NCBI RefSeq assembly: GCF_001477055.1
Contig: NZ_LDRK01000047.1
Span: 1 to 39,658 of the forward strand
Length of the DNA stretch: 39,658 nt
Reading direction: 5' to 3'
Source of the DNA: Leucobacter chromiiresistens
Lineage (GTDB): Bacteria > Actinomycetota > Actinomycetes > Actinomycetales > Microbacteriaceae
How positions within the stretch are numbered: the stretch's first letter is position 1; each line of letters opens with the position of its first letter. The notes below the pieces were generated by a model. That model made no database searches, was not told where the DNA came from, and worked only from the letters and a program-made list of their open reading frames with translations. Both the position numbers and the translations under genes were made by a program. Of this stretch, positions 1 to 8,708 are shown one piece after another.

Positions 1-42
1 AGTGATACTTCGGCAGCGTAGGAGGGGTATAAAGGACAGTCG
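1..42. other. contig-edge sequence that does not continue rpoC
   Basis: RpoC homology begins at about base 43-45, where the frame reads [15 protein letters not shown], a highly conserved stretch. The bases before it do not encode the expected upstream residues (EYFIS or similar), and the same frame carries a TAA at 30-32. Their composition is also less GC-rich than the gene. The simplest reading is low-quality or misjoined sequence at a contig end rather than a biological break in an essential gene. Confidence 0.6.
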
Positions 43-44
43 CG

Positions 45-1442
45 ACCCACGGCGCGCGCAAGGGTCTCGCCGACACCGCGCTCCGCACCGCCGACTCGGG
101 GTACCTGACCCGTCGTCTGGTGGACGTGTCGCAGGACGTCATCATCCGCGAGGAGGACTGCGGCACGCGTCGAGGCCTCGACCTCCCGATCGCCGCTCCC
201 GACGCGAACGGCGTGCTCGTTCGCGACGAGAACGTCGAGAACTCGGTGTACGCGCGCACCCTCGCCGCTGATGCGGTGAACGGCGACGGCCAGGTCGTCG
301 CGCAGGCGGGCGAGGACGTGGGCGACGTGCTCATCGAGAAGCTCGTCGCAGGCGGCGTCACCGAGATCAAGGTGCGCTCCGTGCTCACCTGCGAGTCGGC
401 CGTCGGCGTGTGCGCGACCTGCTACGGGCGCTCACTGGCGACCGGCCAGCGCGTCGACATCGGCGAGGCGGTGGGCATCATCGCGGCCCAGTCGATCGGC
501 GAGCCGGGCACGCAGCTCACGATGCGCACCTTCCACACCGGCGGCTCGGCCTCGGCCGACGACATCACGCAGGGTCTGCCCCGCGTGCAGGAGCTCTTCG
601 AGGCGCGCACCCCGAAGGGTGCGTCGCCGATCGCGGAGGCTGCGGGCCGCGTCGTCATCGACGACTCCGAGAAGAGCCGTCGCATCCTGCTCACGCCGGA
701 TGACGGCACCGAGGAGAAGGCGTACCCCGTGCTGAAGCGCGCCACGCTGCTCGTCGAGGACGGCGATCACGTCGAGCTGGGCCAGCCCTTCCTCGCCGGA
801 ACGCTCGACCCGAAGGACATCCTGCAGGTCGGCTCCACCGAGGGCGGCAAGCACATCCCGGGCGAGCGCGCGGTGCAGAAGTACCTCGTCGAGGGCGTGC
901 AGGGCGTGTACCGCTCGCAGGGCGTGCCGATCCACGACAAGCACATCGAGGTCATCGTGCGCCAGATGCTGCGCAAGGTCACCGTCGTCGACCACGGCGA
1001 GACCGAGCTGCTCCCGGGCGAGCTCGTCGACCGCGCGCGGTACCAGCGCATCAACCGCGAGGCGCTCCTCGACTCGAAGCGGGCCGCCACGGCGCGCCCC
1101 GAGGTCATGGGCATCACGAAGGCCTCGCTCGCGACCGAGTCGTGGCTCTCCGCCGCCTCCTTCCAGGAGACGACGCGCGTGCTCACGCAGGCCGCGATGG
1201 AGGGGTCGCGCGATCCGCTCATCGGGCTCAAGGAGAACGTCATCATCGGCAAGCTCATCCCGGCCGGCACCGGCCTGGGCGTGTACCGCGACGTCGATGT
1301 GGCCGCGACCGAGGAGGCGAAGGCGGAGCGCTACCCGAACCGCCTCTTCGCGACCGAGGGCACCTTCGACGAGAACGATCTCTCGTTCGTGGACTTCGAC
1401 AGCTTCACGGCTGACGAGTTCAACCCGGGCAACTACAGCTAG
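45..1442 (+). CDS. rpoC: DNA-directed RNA polymerase subunit beta', 3' part
   Basis: C-terminal part of the beta' subunit of RNA polymerase, which forms the active-site cleft with RpoB. The visible 465 or so codons hold the second zinc site (EEDCGTRRG, then [11 protein letters not shown], four cysteines in all) and the trigger-loop/bridge-helix region ([21 protein letters not shown]). They end in the acidic actinobacterial tail ([21 protein letters not shown]). The 5' portion is missing because the window starts inside the gene. A GTG at 120 is the first start codon a gene caller would find, but coding clearly extends upstream to about 45, so that GTG is internal. A strong terminator follows the stop. 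Confidence 0.97.
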   Translation, partial: THGARKGLADTALRTADSGYLTRRLVDVSQDVIIREEDCGTRRGLDLPIAAPDANGVLVRDENVENSVYARTLAADAVNGDGQVVAQAGEDVGDVLIEKLVAGGVTEIKVRSVLTCESAVGVCATCYGRSLATGQRVDIGEAVGIIAAQSIGEPGTQLTMRTFHTGGSASADDITQGLPRVQELFEARTPKGASPIAEAAGRVVIDDSEKSRRILLTPDDGTEEKAYPVLKRATLLVEDGDHVELGQPFLAGTLDPKDILQVGSTEGGKHIPGERAVQKYLVEGVQGVYRSQGVPIHDKHIEVIVRQMLRKVTVVDHGETELLPGELVDRARYQRINREALLDSKRAATARPEVMGITKASLATESWLSAASFQETTRVLTQAAMEGSRDPLIGLKENVIIGKLIPAGTGLGVYRDVDVAATEEAKAERYPNRLFATEGTFDENDLSFVDFDSFTADEFNPGNYS

Positions 1443-1460
1443 TCTGCAGCGCCGATGAGA

Positions 1461-1496
1461 CGGGCGCCCGCACCTTCCGGTGCGGGCGCCCGTTTC
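1461..1496 (+). terminator. rpoBC terminator
   Basis: A perfect 14-bp inverted repeat (1461-1474 with 1479-1492) with a TTCC tetraloop, followed by TTT, begins 18 bases after the rpoC stop. It fits a factor-independent terminator of the rpoBC operon, although the T tract is short. Confidence 0.85.
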
Positions 1497-1623
1497 GCGT
1501 GTATCGCCGCACCACGGCGCGGGAGACGCGCGCGATCGCTCCGAGCTTGTACTGTGGCCGCACAAGATCGTGTCGGGTGCGGGCACCGCCCCGGCATCCC
1601 GATCCGCTACGAGAGGTGAAGCG

Positions 1624-2664
1624 ATGAGCGACGAGCGCGACGGATCCGCGTCGAGGGCTGCAGAGGCGCCCGAGACCTCCGCGAACCCGGGGGCACCGGT
1701 CGAGGAGACCGAGGCGAGCCGCACGGAGGTGCTCCGCGCCGTGCAGCGCTCCCGGGCCACAGGCGGCGAGAGCGGTGCGGCCGACGAGGGGGAGCGGTCG
1801 GAGTCGGAGCCGGCCCTCGGGGCGGCGGAGGCGGATCGCGCCCCCGCTTCGGATGAGGCGGCGGAGCAGGCCCGTCGCGAGCAGGCGGCGCTCGTCGACA
1901 CCCAGCTCGACATGGATCCCCCGGCGAAGCGCTCCGATGCTCCGGCCACCCCGACCCGCGAGGAGACCGAGGCGCTGCCCGCACTCGACGACCTCCCGTC
2001 GGCCGCTGCGGAGGCGAAGGCGCGCGAGCGGGAGGAGGATGAGATCCGCATCAGCTCCGACCACCCGATGGCGGGCCTGTACGTGCAGACGCCGATGCCC
2101 CCGGACATCAAGGGGAACCGTGGCGCGGGAGTGCTCATCGCCATCGTCGCGACGATCGGGTTCGCCGCGGTCTTCGCGGGGGTGCTCGCGCTGTGGCTGG
2201 CCCCGATGTTCCCGCCCTCCGCGTTCCTCACGGACGGGCTCGTTCCGTGGCTGACGTCGTGGCCGGTCATCGCGGGCGCCGTGGCGTTCTTCGTCGGCCT
2301 CGTGCTGCTCGTGCTCATCGTGGGCAGAGCGGGATGGTGGGCCTACGTGCTCGGCGGCTTCTTCGTGGCGGCGCTCGTCTGGGCTGCGGTCACGCTCGGG
2401 CTCGCGTACTTCGGCACGCCCTTCGAGAGCCCGCGCGAGATGCTCGGGGGATCGCGCGGCTGGTCGGGCGACCTGCACACCCTGGTGACGCGATTCGGCC
2501 TGACGGTGCCGGCGCTCGGGGCCGCGCTTGTCGCGCGCGAGGTCACCGTCTGGTTCGGCGCGTGGATCGGCGGCCGCGGCCGTCGGATCAAGCAGCGCAA
2601 TGCGCGCGAGCTGGCCGACTACGAGGCCTCCCTCGCGGAGTCGAAGGCCCCCGCTCAGGCATGA
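1624..2664 (+). CDS. membrane protein of unknown function with long acidic N-terminus
   Basis: I do not recognise a named family. The 346-residue product has an acidic, Ala/Glu/Ser-rich, probably disordered N-terminal half (about residues 1-150). A conserved-looking segment (SSDHPMAGLYVQTPMPPDIKGNRG) follows, then four predicted membrane helices (about 168-192, 210-233, 239-265, 290-316) and a basic cytoplasmic tail. The ATG at 1624 is chosen because GAGAGGTGAA lies just upstream. An earlier in-frame GTG at 1480 sits inside the rpoC terminator hairpin. A possible -10 (TACTGT, 1550-1555) lies upstream. The stop overlaps the next start (ATGA), so the genes are probably translationally coupled. 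I believe similar genes follow rpoC in other Microbacteriaceae, but this is unverified. Confidence 0.8.
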   Translation: MSDERDGSASRAAEAPETSANPGAPVEETEASRTEVLRAVQRSRATGGESGAADEGERSESEPALGAAEADRAPASDEAAEQARREQAALVDTQLDMDPPAKRSDAPATPTREETEALPALDDLPSAAAEAKAREREEDEIRISSDHPMAGLYVQTPMPPDIKGNRGAGVLIAIVATIGFAAVFAGVLALWLAPMFPPSAFLTDGLVPWLTSWPVIAGAVAFFVGLVLLVLIVGRAGWWAYVLGGFFVAALVWAAVTLGLAYFGTPFESPREMLGGSRGWSGDLHTLVTRFGLTVPALGAALVAREVTVWFGAWIGGRGRRIKQRNARELADYEASLAESKAPAQA

Positions 2665-3143
2665 CCTCCGAGCCGCGTCGCGGGGTGACCCGCGGATACG
2701 TCGCGGGCCTCGTCGGCGCGGCGATCGTCGTCGCGACGGCGCTGCTCGTCGCCGTGTGGGGCGGGCTCGCGCTGCTGCTCGGGCGCGACCCCGTCGAGTC
2801 GGGCGACGTCGTGTCGTGGGCGGCGCCGCTCATCCTCTTCGGCGGCCTCGTTCTGCTCGCCGTGCTGCTCTGGCGACAGGCGATCACGCTGCTGCGCGGC
2901 CGCCGGGAGCCCGCGTGGTCGTCGCTCGTCGGGGCGGCCGCGGGGGTCTACCTGTGGTGGGGCGTGCTCGGCATGCTGGCCGGGATGACGGTCGGGGAGA
3001 CGTGGCTCAGCCCCTTCGCTGCGGCGCTGCCCGTGATCTGGGCGGCCGCGGCGCTCCTGTTCTGGGCGGTTCTCGCCCGTCGGGTGTACACGGACCGCCC
3101 CGCGCCGAGGTGGCCGTGGGAGCGCGACGAGGACGAGGAGTGA
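2661..3143 (+). CDS. small four-helix membrane protein of unknown function
   Basis: The 160-residue product is almost entirely membrane: predicted helices at about 12-40, 52-72, 88-110 and 117-139. The N-terminus is short and basic, and the tail ends PAPRWPWERDEDEE. No catalytic motif is visible and I cannot name the family. The start ATG overlaps the stop of the preceding membrane-protein gene (ATGA), and its own stop overlaps the next start (GTGA), so the three genes form one tight transcription unit. This suggests a shared envelope role, which is inference only. Confidence 0.8.
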   Translation: MTSEPRRGVTRGYVAGLVGAAIVVATALLVAVWGGLALLLGRDPVESGDVVSWAAPLILFGGLVLLAVLLWRQAITLLRGRREPAWSSLVGAAAGVYLWWGVLGMLAGMTVGETWLSPFAAALPVIWAAAALLFWAVLARRVYTDRPAPRWPWERDEDEE

Positions 3144-3781
3144 GGGTGGCTGCCGGCATCGAGGAACGGGTGGACGCCGCAGTCGACTCGTGGCTGCGGT
3201 GGGTGCCGCGGTGGAGCCCCGGCACGCACCGGGGCCGTTCGCGCGTGTGCCGCCGCTGCACCGGTTCGCCGATGGTCGCGGCGGCGGGGCTCACGGCCGA
3301 TGTGCCGCACCAGGTCGTGCACGCCCTCGTGTCGCGCCTGCAGCGCATCATCGACAAGCGCGTCGACGAGTTCACGGAATCGCGGCTGCCGACGCTGCAC
3401 GCGGAGCTGCAGGGCGCCGAGCTGTGGGAGGCGGGCGGATACGACCCGGCGGCCGGGCTCGAACCGGAGTTCGACGGGCTCGACCCCGATCCCGAGCCGG
3501 GGGATGCGGATCAGCCCTTCCTCTTCACCCTCGCGGGGCTCGCCGAGGAGTCCCGGCCGGAGCCGCCGCTGCCGCGGCCGCCGCTGAGCGCGGAGGAGAA
3601 GCATCGGCTGCGCCGCGAGATCGAGCTCGCCGATGCGCAGGCCGAGGAGGCGGGGCGCGAGGTCTGCTTCGCCCTCATGGCCCATCGGGGGCGCATCGAG
3701 ACCGCCGTCCAGCGCTTCGTGGAGCCCCAGGTGCAGAGCATGCTCGACGATCTCAGCCGGAATCTCGAACCGCCGCGGTGA
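3140..3781 (+). CDS. soluble protein of unknown function with a CxxC pair
   Basis: The 213-residue product has no membrane segment. Near the N-terminus it has a Trp/Arg-rich stretch and a CRRC pair (Cys37, Cys40) that might bind metal, followed by a helical part (HQVVHALVSRLQRIIDKRV) and an acidic/proline-rich middle. A charged helical C-terminus (SAEEKHRLRREIELADAQAEE onward) may form a coiled coil. The GTG at 3140 overlaps the upstream stop; a second in-frame GTG at 3146 would shorten it by two residues. I do not recognise the family. It closes the three-gene unit before the str operon promoter. Confidence 0.72.
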   Translation: MRVAAGIEERVDAAVDSWLRWVPRWSPGTHRGRSRVCRRCTGSPMVAAAGLTADVPHQVVHALVSRLQRIIDKRVDEFTESRLPTLHAELQGAELWEAGGYDPAAGLEPEFDGLDPDPEPGDADQPFLFTLAGLAEESRPEPPLPRPPLSAEEKHRLRREIELADAQAEEAGREVCFALMAHRGRIETAVQRFVEPQVQSMLDDLSRNLEPPR

Positions 3782-3798
3782 TGCGCGTGCTCGCGCCG

Positions 3799-3827
3799 TT
3801 GCCAAAGCGCGCGGCCGAGCGTATAGT
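3799..3827 (+). promoter_or_regulatory. str operon promoter (rpsL)
   Basis: TTGCCA (3799-3804) and TATAGT (3822-3827) are separated by exactly 17 bases, a good match to a housekeeping sigma-70/SigA promoter. Transcription would start near 3834 and leave a 5' untranslated region of about 210 nt before rpsL. That region contains short hairpins (for example a 6-bp stem GTTCCG/CGGAAC around 3940-3957). Confidence 0.75.
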
Positions 3828-4043
3828 TGTGTGTTGGTGTGTTCCACCGGTTCAGTCGTGCCTGCACGACGGCGCCCGGGGGACTGCGCCGCAGGGTCGG
3901 ACGCTTCGCGAGAAGTGGGCCCCCACGGCATACCTGCACTCGGTTCCGCACGCGGAACAGCAGGTCCGCGGTCGCGCAAGCGGTCGCACATGCTCATCCA
4001 TTGCAGCATTCCTGTCACCGTGCAGGACAAATGAGGAGAACTA

Positions 4044-4415
4044 TTGCCTACCATTCAGCAGTTGGTTCGGAAGGGCCGGTCGCCGAAGGTCACTAAGACC
4101 AAGGCGCCCGCTCTGAAGGCGAACCCGCAGCAGGCTGGCGTATGCACCCGTGTGTACACCACCACTCCGAAGAAGCCCAACTCGGCGATGCGCAAGGTCG
4201 CCCGTGTGAAGCTCCGCAACGGCACCGAGGTCACCGCCTACATCCCGGGCGAGGGCCACAACCTGCAGGAGCACTCGCTGGTGCTCGTGCGCGGTGGTCG
4301 TGTGAAGGACCTCCCCGGTGTTCGTTACAAGATCGTGCGCGGCGCGCTCGACACGCAGGCGGTCAAGGATCGCCAGCAGGCTCGCAGCCGCTACGGTGCG
4401 AAGAAGGTGAAGTAA
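4044..4415 (+). CDS. rpsL: 30S ribosomal protein S12
   Basis: S12 sits at the decoding centre and governs accuracy of tRNA selection. The 123-residue product is full length for an actinobacterium and carries [14 protein letters not shown] and [14 protein letters not shown]. Lys43 and Lys88 are both lysine, so the classical streptomycin-resistance substitutions are absent. Asp89 is the residue methylthiolated in many bacteria. The start is TTG, chosen because it gives the invariant N-terminus [12 protein letters not shown] and follows GAGGAG at a good distance. First gene of the str operon; the stop overlaps the start of rpsG (TAATG). Confidence 0.98.
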   Translation: MPTIQQLVRKGRSPKVTKTKAPALKANPQQAGVCTRVYTTTPKKPNSAMRKVARVKLRNGTEVTAYIPGEGHNLQEHSLVLVRGGRVKDLPGVRYKIVRGALDTQAVKDRQQARSRYGAKKVK

Positions 4416-4885
4416 TGCCCCGTAAAGGTCCCGCTCCCAAGCGCCCCGTCGTCGCTGATCCCGTCTACGGCTCGCCCGTAGTCAGCCAGCTCGTCAACAA
4501 GATCCTCCTCGACGGCAAGAAGGGTCTCGCCGAGCGCATCGTCTACGGTGCACTCGAGACCGTCGCCGAGAAGTCGGGTCAGGACGCCGTCACGGTGCTC
4601 AAGAAGGCGCTCGACAACGTGCGCCCCACCCTCGAGGTCCGCTCGCGTCGCGTCGGCGGCAGCACCTACCAGGTGCCCGTCGAGGTGAAGCCGCATCGCG
4701 CCAACACGCTCGCCCTCCGCTGGCTCACCAGCTACGCGAAGGCTCGTCGTGAGAACTCGATGACGGATCGCCTCACCAACGAGATCCTCGACGCCTCCAA
4801 CGGCCTCGGCGCCGCTGTGAAGCGTCGTGAGGACACGCACAAGATGGCGGAGTCGAACCGCGCGTTCGCCCACTACCGCTGGTAG
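4415..4885 (+). CDS. rpsG: 30S ribosomal protein S7
   Basis: S7 is the primary assembly protein of the 30S head and contacts the E site and mRNA exit channel. The 156-residue product has the usual start ([21 protein letters not shown]), the rRNA-binding core ([26 protein letters not shown]) and the C-terminal [15 protein letters not shown]. The ATG overlaps the rpsL stop by one base, so translation is probably coupled. A hairpin separates it from fusA. Confidence 0.98.
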   Translation: MPRKGPAPKRPVVADPVYGSPVVSQLVNKILLDGKKGLAERIVYGALETVAEKSGQDAVTVLKKALDNVRPTLEVRSRRVGGSTYQVPVEVKPHRANTLALRWLTSYAKARRENSMTDRLTNEILDASNGLGAAVKRREDTHKMAESNRAFAHYRW

Positions 4886-4891
4886 AACCTC

Positions 4892-4923
4892 GACGGCCGG
4901 CGGGTGCGCACTCGCCGGCCGTC
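4892..4923 (+). terminator. hairpin between rpsG and fusA (attenuator-like)
   Basis: A perfect 11-bp stem (4892-4902 with 4913-4923) around a 10-base loop, with no T tract. It lies 7 bases after the rpsG stop inside the str operon. It may reduce read-through or protect an mRNA end rather than fully terminate. Confidence 0.45.
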
Positions 4924-5014
4924 TCCGGGGCCCCGCCCCGCGACTTGGACGGCGCAGTTCGGCAGCCGAGTCGACATCTCCCGAAACTTCACCCCCACCC
5001 CGGAGGAGAACCCT

Positions 5015-7129
5015 GTGGCACAAGACGTGCTCACCGACCTGAGCAAGGTCCGCAACATCGGCATCATGGCCCACATCGATGCCGGCAAGACCACCACCAC
5101 CGAGCGCATCCTGTTCTACACGGGTGTGAACCACAAGCTGGGCGAGACGCACGACGGCGCTTCGACGACTGACTGGATGGAGCAGGAGAAGGAGCGCGGC
5201 ATCACCATCACCAGCGCCGCCGTCACCTGCTTCTGGAACAAGAACCAGATCAACATCATCGACACGCCCGGCCACGTCGACTTCACCGTCGAGGTGGAGC
5301 GCTCGCTCCGCGTGCTCGACGGCGCGGTCGCCGTGTTCGACGGCAAGGAGGGCGTCGAGCCCCAGTCCGAGACCGTCTGGCGCCAGGCCGACAAGTACGG
5401 CGTGCCCCGCATCTGCTTCGTCAACAAGATGGACAAGATGGGCGCCGACTTCTACTTCACGGTCGACACCATCGTCAGCCGTCTCGGTGCGAAGCCGCTC
5501 GTCATGCAGCTGCCGATCGGCTCCGAGTCCGACTTCATCGGCGTCGTCGACCTGCTGTCGATGCAGGCATTCGTCTGGGAGGGCGACGCCAAGGGCGACG
5601 TCTCGCTGGGCGCAGCCTACGAGACGCAGGAGATCCCCGCGGACCTGCAGGCGAAGGCCGAGGAGTACCGCGCGCAGCTCGTCGAGGCGGTCGCCGAGTC
5701 CGACGATGCGCTGCTCGAGAAGTACTTCGCGGGTGAAGAGCTCAGCATCGACGAGATCAAGGCGGGCATCCGCAAGCTCGTCGTCAACAACGAGATCTAC
5801 CCCGTGTACTGCGGCTCCGCGTTCAAGAACCGCGGCATCCAGCCGATGCTCGACGCGGTCGTCGACTTCCTCCCGAACCCGCTCGACGTGGGCGCGATCG
5901 AGGCGCACGACCCGCGCGACGAGTCCGTCGTCATCGAGCGCAAGCCGTCGGCGAGCGAGCCCTTCTCGGCGCTCGCGTTCAAGATCGCCGTGCACCCGTT
6001 CTTCGGTCGTCTGACCTACGTCCGCGTGTACTCCGGCAGCGTCCCCTCGGGCACCCAGGTGGTCAACTCCACCAAGGGCAAGAAGGAGCGCATCGGCAAG
6101 ATCTTCCAGATGCACGCCAACAAGGAGATCCCGGTCGAGGAGCTCACGGCGGGCAACATCTACGCCGTGATCGGTCTGAAGGACACGACGACCGGCGACA
6201 CGCTGTCGGATTCGGCGAACCAGGTCGTCCTCGAGTCGATGACGTTCCCCGAGCCCGTCATCGAGGTGGCGATCGAGCCCAAGACGAAGAGCGACCAGGA
6301 GAAGCTGGGCGTCGCGATCCAGAAGCTCGCCGAAGAGGATCCCACGTTCCGCGTGAGCCTCAACGCCGAGACCGGCCAGACCGTGATCGCGGGCATGGGC
6401 GAGCTGCACCTCGACATCCTCGTCGATCGTATGAAGCGCGAGTTCAACGTCGAGGCGAACGTCGGCAAGCCCCAGGTGGCCTACCGCGAGACGATTCGCC
6501 GCGAGGTGCCGAAGTACGACTACACCCACAAGAAGCAGACCGGTGGTTCGGGTCAGTTCGCGAAGGTGCAGATCTCGCTGGCGCCGCTCGAGGGCGACGC
6601 CGACAAGACCTACGAGTTCGAGGACAAGGTGACCGGCGGACGCGTGCCGCGCGAGTACATCCCCTCGGTCGATGCGGGCATCCAGGACGCGATGCAGTAC
6701 GGCATCCTGGCGGGCTTCCCCGTCGTGAACGTGCGCGCGCAGCTGCTGGACGGCCAGTACCACGACGTCGACTCGTCGGAGATGGCGTTCAAGATCGCCG
6801 GTTCGATGGCGTTCAAGGAAGCCGCGCGCCTCGCGCAGCCCGTGCTGCTGGAGCCGCTCATGGCGGTCGAGGTGCGTACGCCCGAGGAGTACATGGGCGA
6901 CGTCATCGGCGATCTGAACTCGCGTCGCGGGCAGATCCAGTCGATGGAGGATGCGAGCGGCGTCAAGGTCGTTCGCGCGCTCGTCCCCCTCTCCGAGATG
7001 TTCGGGTACATCGGCGATCTGCGGTCGAAGACCAGCGGTCGCGCGGTGTTCTCGATGACCTTCGACTCGTACGCCGAGGTTCCGAAGGCCGTCGCCGAGG
7101 AGATCATCCAGAAGGCCAAGGGCGAGTAA
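5015..7129 (+). CDS. fusA: translation elongation factor G
   Basis: EF-G is the GTPase that drives translocation of tRNA and mRNA and, with ribosome recycling factor, splits ribosomes. The 704-residue product has the G1 loop [12 protein letters not shown] (Lys25), G3 DTPGHVDF and G4 NKMDK. Domains II to V follow, including the domain IV segment [17 protein letters not shown]. The GTG start at 5015 follows GGAGGAG closely and gives the family N-terminus [22 protein letters not shown] longer in-frame reading from 4904 runs through the preceding hairpin region and is rejected. Third gene of the str operon. Confidence 0.98.
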   Translation: MAQDVLTDLSKVRNIGIMAHIDAGKTTTTERILFYTGVNHKLGETHDGASTTDWMEQEKERGITITSAAVTCFWNKNQINIIDTPGHVDFTVEVERSLRVLDGAVAVFDGKEGVEPQSETVWRQADKYGVPRICFVNKMDKMGADFYFTVDTIVSRLGAKPLVMQLPIGSESDFIGVVDLLSMQAFVWEGDAKGDVSLGAAYETQEIPADLQAKAEEYRAQLVEAVAESDDALLEKYFAGEELSIDEIKAGIRKLVVNNEIYPVYCGSAFKNRGIQPMLDAVVDFLPNPLDVGAIEAHDPRDESVVIERKPSASEPFSALAFKIAVHPFFGRLTYVRVYSGSVPSGTQVVNSTKGKKERIGKIFQMHANKEIPVEELTAGNIYAVIGLKDTTTGDTLSDSANQVVLESMTFPEPVIEVAIEPKTKSDQEKLGVAIQKLAEEDPTFRVSLNAETGQTVIAGMGELHLDILVDRMKREFNVEANVGKPQVAYRETIRREVPKYDYTHKKQTGGSGQFAKVQISLAPLEGDADKTYEFEDKVTGGRVPREYIPSVDAGIQDAMQYGILAGFPVVNVRAQLLDGQYHDVDSSEMAFKIAGSMAFKEAARLAQPVLLEPLMAVEVRTPEEYMGDVIGDLNSRRGQIQSMEDASGVKVVRALVPLSEMFGYIGDLRSKTSGRAVFSMTFDSYAEVPKAVAEEIIQKAKGE

Positions 7130-7138
7130 TTCCGCCCG

Positions 7139-7175
7139 CCGGTCGGCGGAGGCGCTTCGCATCTCCGCCGACCGG
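7139..7175 (+). terminator. hairpin between fusA and tuf
   Basis: A perfect 13-bp stem (7139-7151 with 7163-7175) with an 11-base loop starts 10 bases after the fusA stop. There is no clear T tract. It could be a partial terminator that, together with a separate tuf promoter, sets EF-Tu apart from EF-G. Confidence 0.55.
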
Positions 7176-7208
7176 TCGGCTCAGGTCGCGATCGAAGGCC
7201 TGAGCTTG

Positions 7209-7214
7209 TAACAT
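7209..7214 (+). promoter_or_regulatory. possible -10 element for tuf
   Basis: TAACAT lies 77 bases before the tuf start, downstream of the fusA hairpin. It fits TANNNT, but no TTGNNN element is found 16-18 bases upstream, so the call is weak. Confidence 0.35.
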
Positions 7215-7291
7215 AGTGACACCAACCCCGTATTCGTGTCCTCCGAAACCGTCGGAGGAAAACGGTACTCGACGTCCTGAGGAGGACCATA

Positions 7292-8485
7292 GTGGCGAAG
7301 GCCAAGTTCGAGCGGACCAAGCCGCACGTAAACATCGGAACGATCGGTCACGTCGACCACGGTAAGACGACTCTTACCGCGGCGATCTCGAAGACCCTCG
7401 CCGACAAGTTCCCGTCGGACGTGAACGTGCAGCGCGACTTCGACACGATCGACTCGGCTCCCGAGGAGCGCCAGCGCGGCATCACCATCAACATCTCGCA
7501 CGTTGAGTACGAGACCGACAAGCGCCACTACGCGCACGTCGATGCCCCCGGTCACGCTGACTACATCAAGAACATGATCACGGGCGCAGCGCAGATGGAC
7601 GGCGCGATCCTCGTGGTCGCGGCGACCGACGGCATGATGGCTCAGACCAAGGAGCACATCCTGCTCGCCAAGCAGGTCGGCGTCCCCTACCTGCTCGTCG
7701 CACTCAACAAGAGCGACATGGTCGACGACGAGGAGATCCTCGAGCTCGTCGAGATGGAGGTCCGCGAGGAGCTCTCCAAGCAGGGCTACCCGGGAGACGA
7801 CGTCCCCGTCGTCCGCGTGTCGGGCTACGAGGCGCTGCAGGGCAACGAGAAGTGGGTCAACTCCATCGTCGAGCTCATGGAAGCCGTCGATGAGTCGATC
7901 CCGGACCCGGTGCGCGACAAGGACAAGCCGTTCCTGATGCCCGTCGAGGACGTGTTCACGATCACCGGTCGTGGCACCGTCGTCACCGGCCGCGCCGAGC
8001 GCGGTACGCTGAAGATCAACTCCGAGGTGGAGATCGTGGGCCTGCGCCCGACGCAGAAGACCACGGTCACCGGTATCGAGATGTTCCACAAGCAGCTCGA
8101 CGAGGCGTGGGCCGGCGAGAACTGCGGTCTGCTGCTCCGCGGCACCAAGCGCGAAGAGGTCGAGCGCGGCCAGGTCGTCGTGGCCCCGGGCTCGATCACC
8201 CCGCACACCAAGTTCGACGGCACCGCCTACATCCTGAAGAAGGACGAGGGCGGCCGCCACAACCCGTTCGAGACGAACTACCGTCCGCAGTTCTACTTCC
8301 GTACGACTGACGTGACCGGTGTCATCACCCTTCCCGAGGACAAGCCGATGGTCATGCCCGGCGACACCACGGACATGTCGGTCGAGCTGATCCAGCCGAT
8401 CGCTATGGAAGAGGGCCTCGGCTTCGCGATCCGTGAGGGTGGCCGCACCGTCGGCGCCGGCACGGTGACCAAGGTCGTCGAGTAA
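7292..8485 (+). CDS. tuf: translation elongation factor Tu
   Basis: EF-Tu delivers aminoacyl-tRNA to the ribosomal A site as a GTP complex. The 397-residue product is full length, with G1 [10 protein letters not shown] (Lys25), the switch I region [15 protein letters not shown]3 DAPGHADY and G4 NKSD. Domain II ([13 protein letters not shown]) and domain III ([15 protein letters not shown]) also read normally. The GTG start gives [20 protein letters not shown] and follows GAGGA. This is the last gene of the str unit; strong tandem hairpins follow. Confidence 0.98.
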   Translation: MAKAKFERTKPHVNIGTIGHVDHGKTTLTAAISKTLADKFPSDVNVQRDFDTIDSAPEERQRGITINISHVEYETDKRHYAHVDAPGHADYIKNMITGAAQMDGAILVVAATDGMMAQTKEHILLAKQVGVPYLLVALNKSDMVDDEEILELVEMEVREELSKQGYPGDDVPVVRVSGYEALQGNEKWVNSIVELMEAVDESIPDPVRDKDKPFLMPVEDVFTITGRGTVVTGRAERGTLKINSEVEIVGLRPTQKTTVTGIEMFHKQLDEAWAGENCGLLLRGTKREEVERGQVVVAPGSITPHTKFDGTAYILKKDEGGRHNPFETNYRPQFYFRTTDVTGVITLPEDKPMVMPGDTTDMSVELIQPIAMEEGLGFAIREGGRTVGAGTVTKVVE

Positions 8486-8503
8486 GTCTCGGAGCACCAC
8501 CGG

Positions 8504-8526
8504 TACCCGCCCCTTCGGGCCGGGTA
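8504..8526 (+). terminator. first tuf terminator hairpin
   Basis: Six base pairs (8504-8509 with 8521-8526), a C/C mismatch, then three more pairs around a TTC loop. It is the weaker of two tandem hairpins behind tuf. Confidence 0.5.
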
Positions 8527-8529
8527 TGA

Positions 8530-8563
8530 GAACCCCTGGGGATTCGTCCCCGGGGGTTCTTCC
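8530..8563 (+). terminator. tuf terminator
   Basis: A 13-bp stem (8530-8542 with 8547-8559, one G-U wobble) with a TTCG tetraloop, followed by TTCC. TTCG loops on GC-rich stems are typical of efficient terminators in high-GC bacteria. It ends the str operon before the polysaccharide genes. Confidence 0.85.
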
Positions 8564-8708
8564 GTCTCTCCGGGAATCCGTCGACCGGTGCACGTTCGTT
8601 CCCGGACGCCTGCGCGCGGCCTCCGCTTTCGCGCAGGCGCTCCGCGGTATCCTCGAAGCTGATCCACGCCCGGAGTCATCGGACCCGGGTGCGAAGAAGG
8701 GAGGCCGT

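Noticed and set aside
1480-1623. Longer start (GTG 1480) for the first unknown gene
   Set aside because: The codon lies within the rpoC terminator hairpin; ATG 1624 has a good ribosome site.
432-2318. 628-codon open frame on the minus strand across rpoC and the next gene
   Set aside because: It runs through rpoC, its terminator and a second gene, with composition typical of antisense shadows in high-GC DNA.
4391-7162. 923-codon open frame on the minus strand across rpsG and fusA
   Set aside because: It mirrors the third-position GC bias of rpsG and fusA, is highly Leu/Arg/Asp/Val-rich, and matches no family I know. It is a shadow of the real genes.
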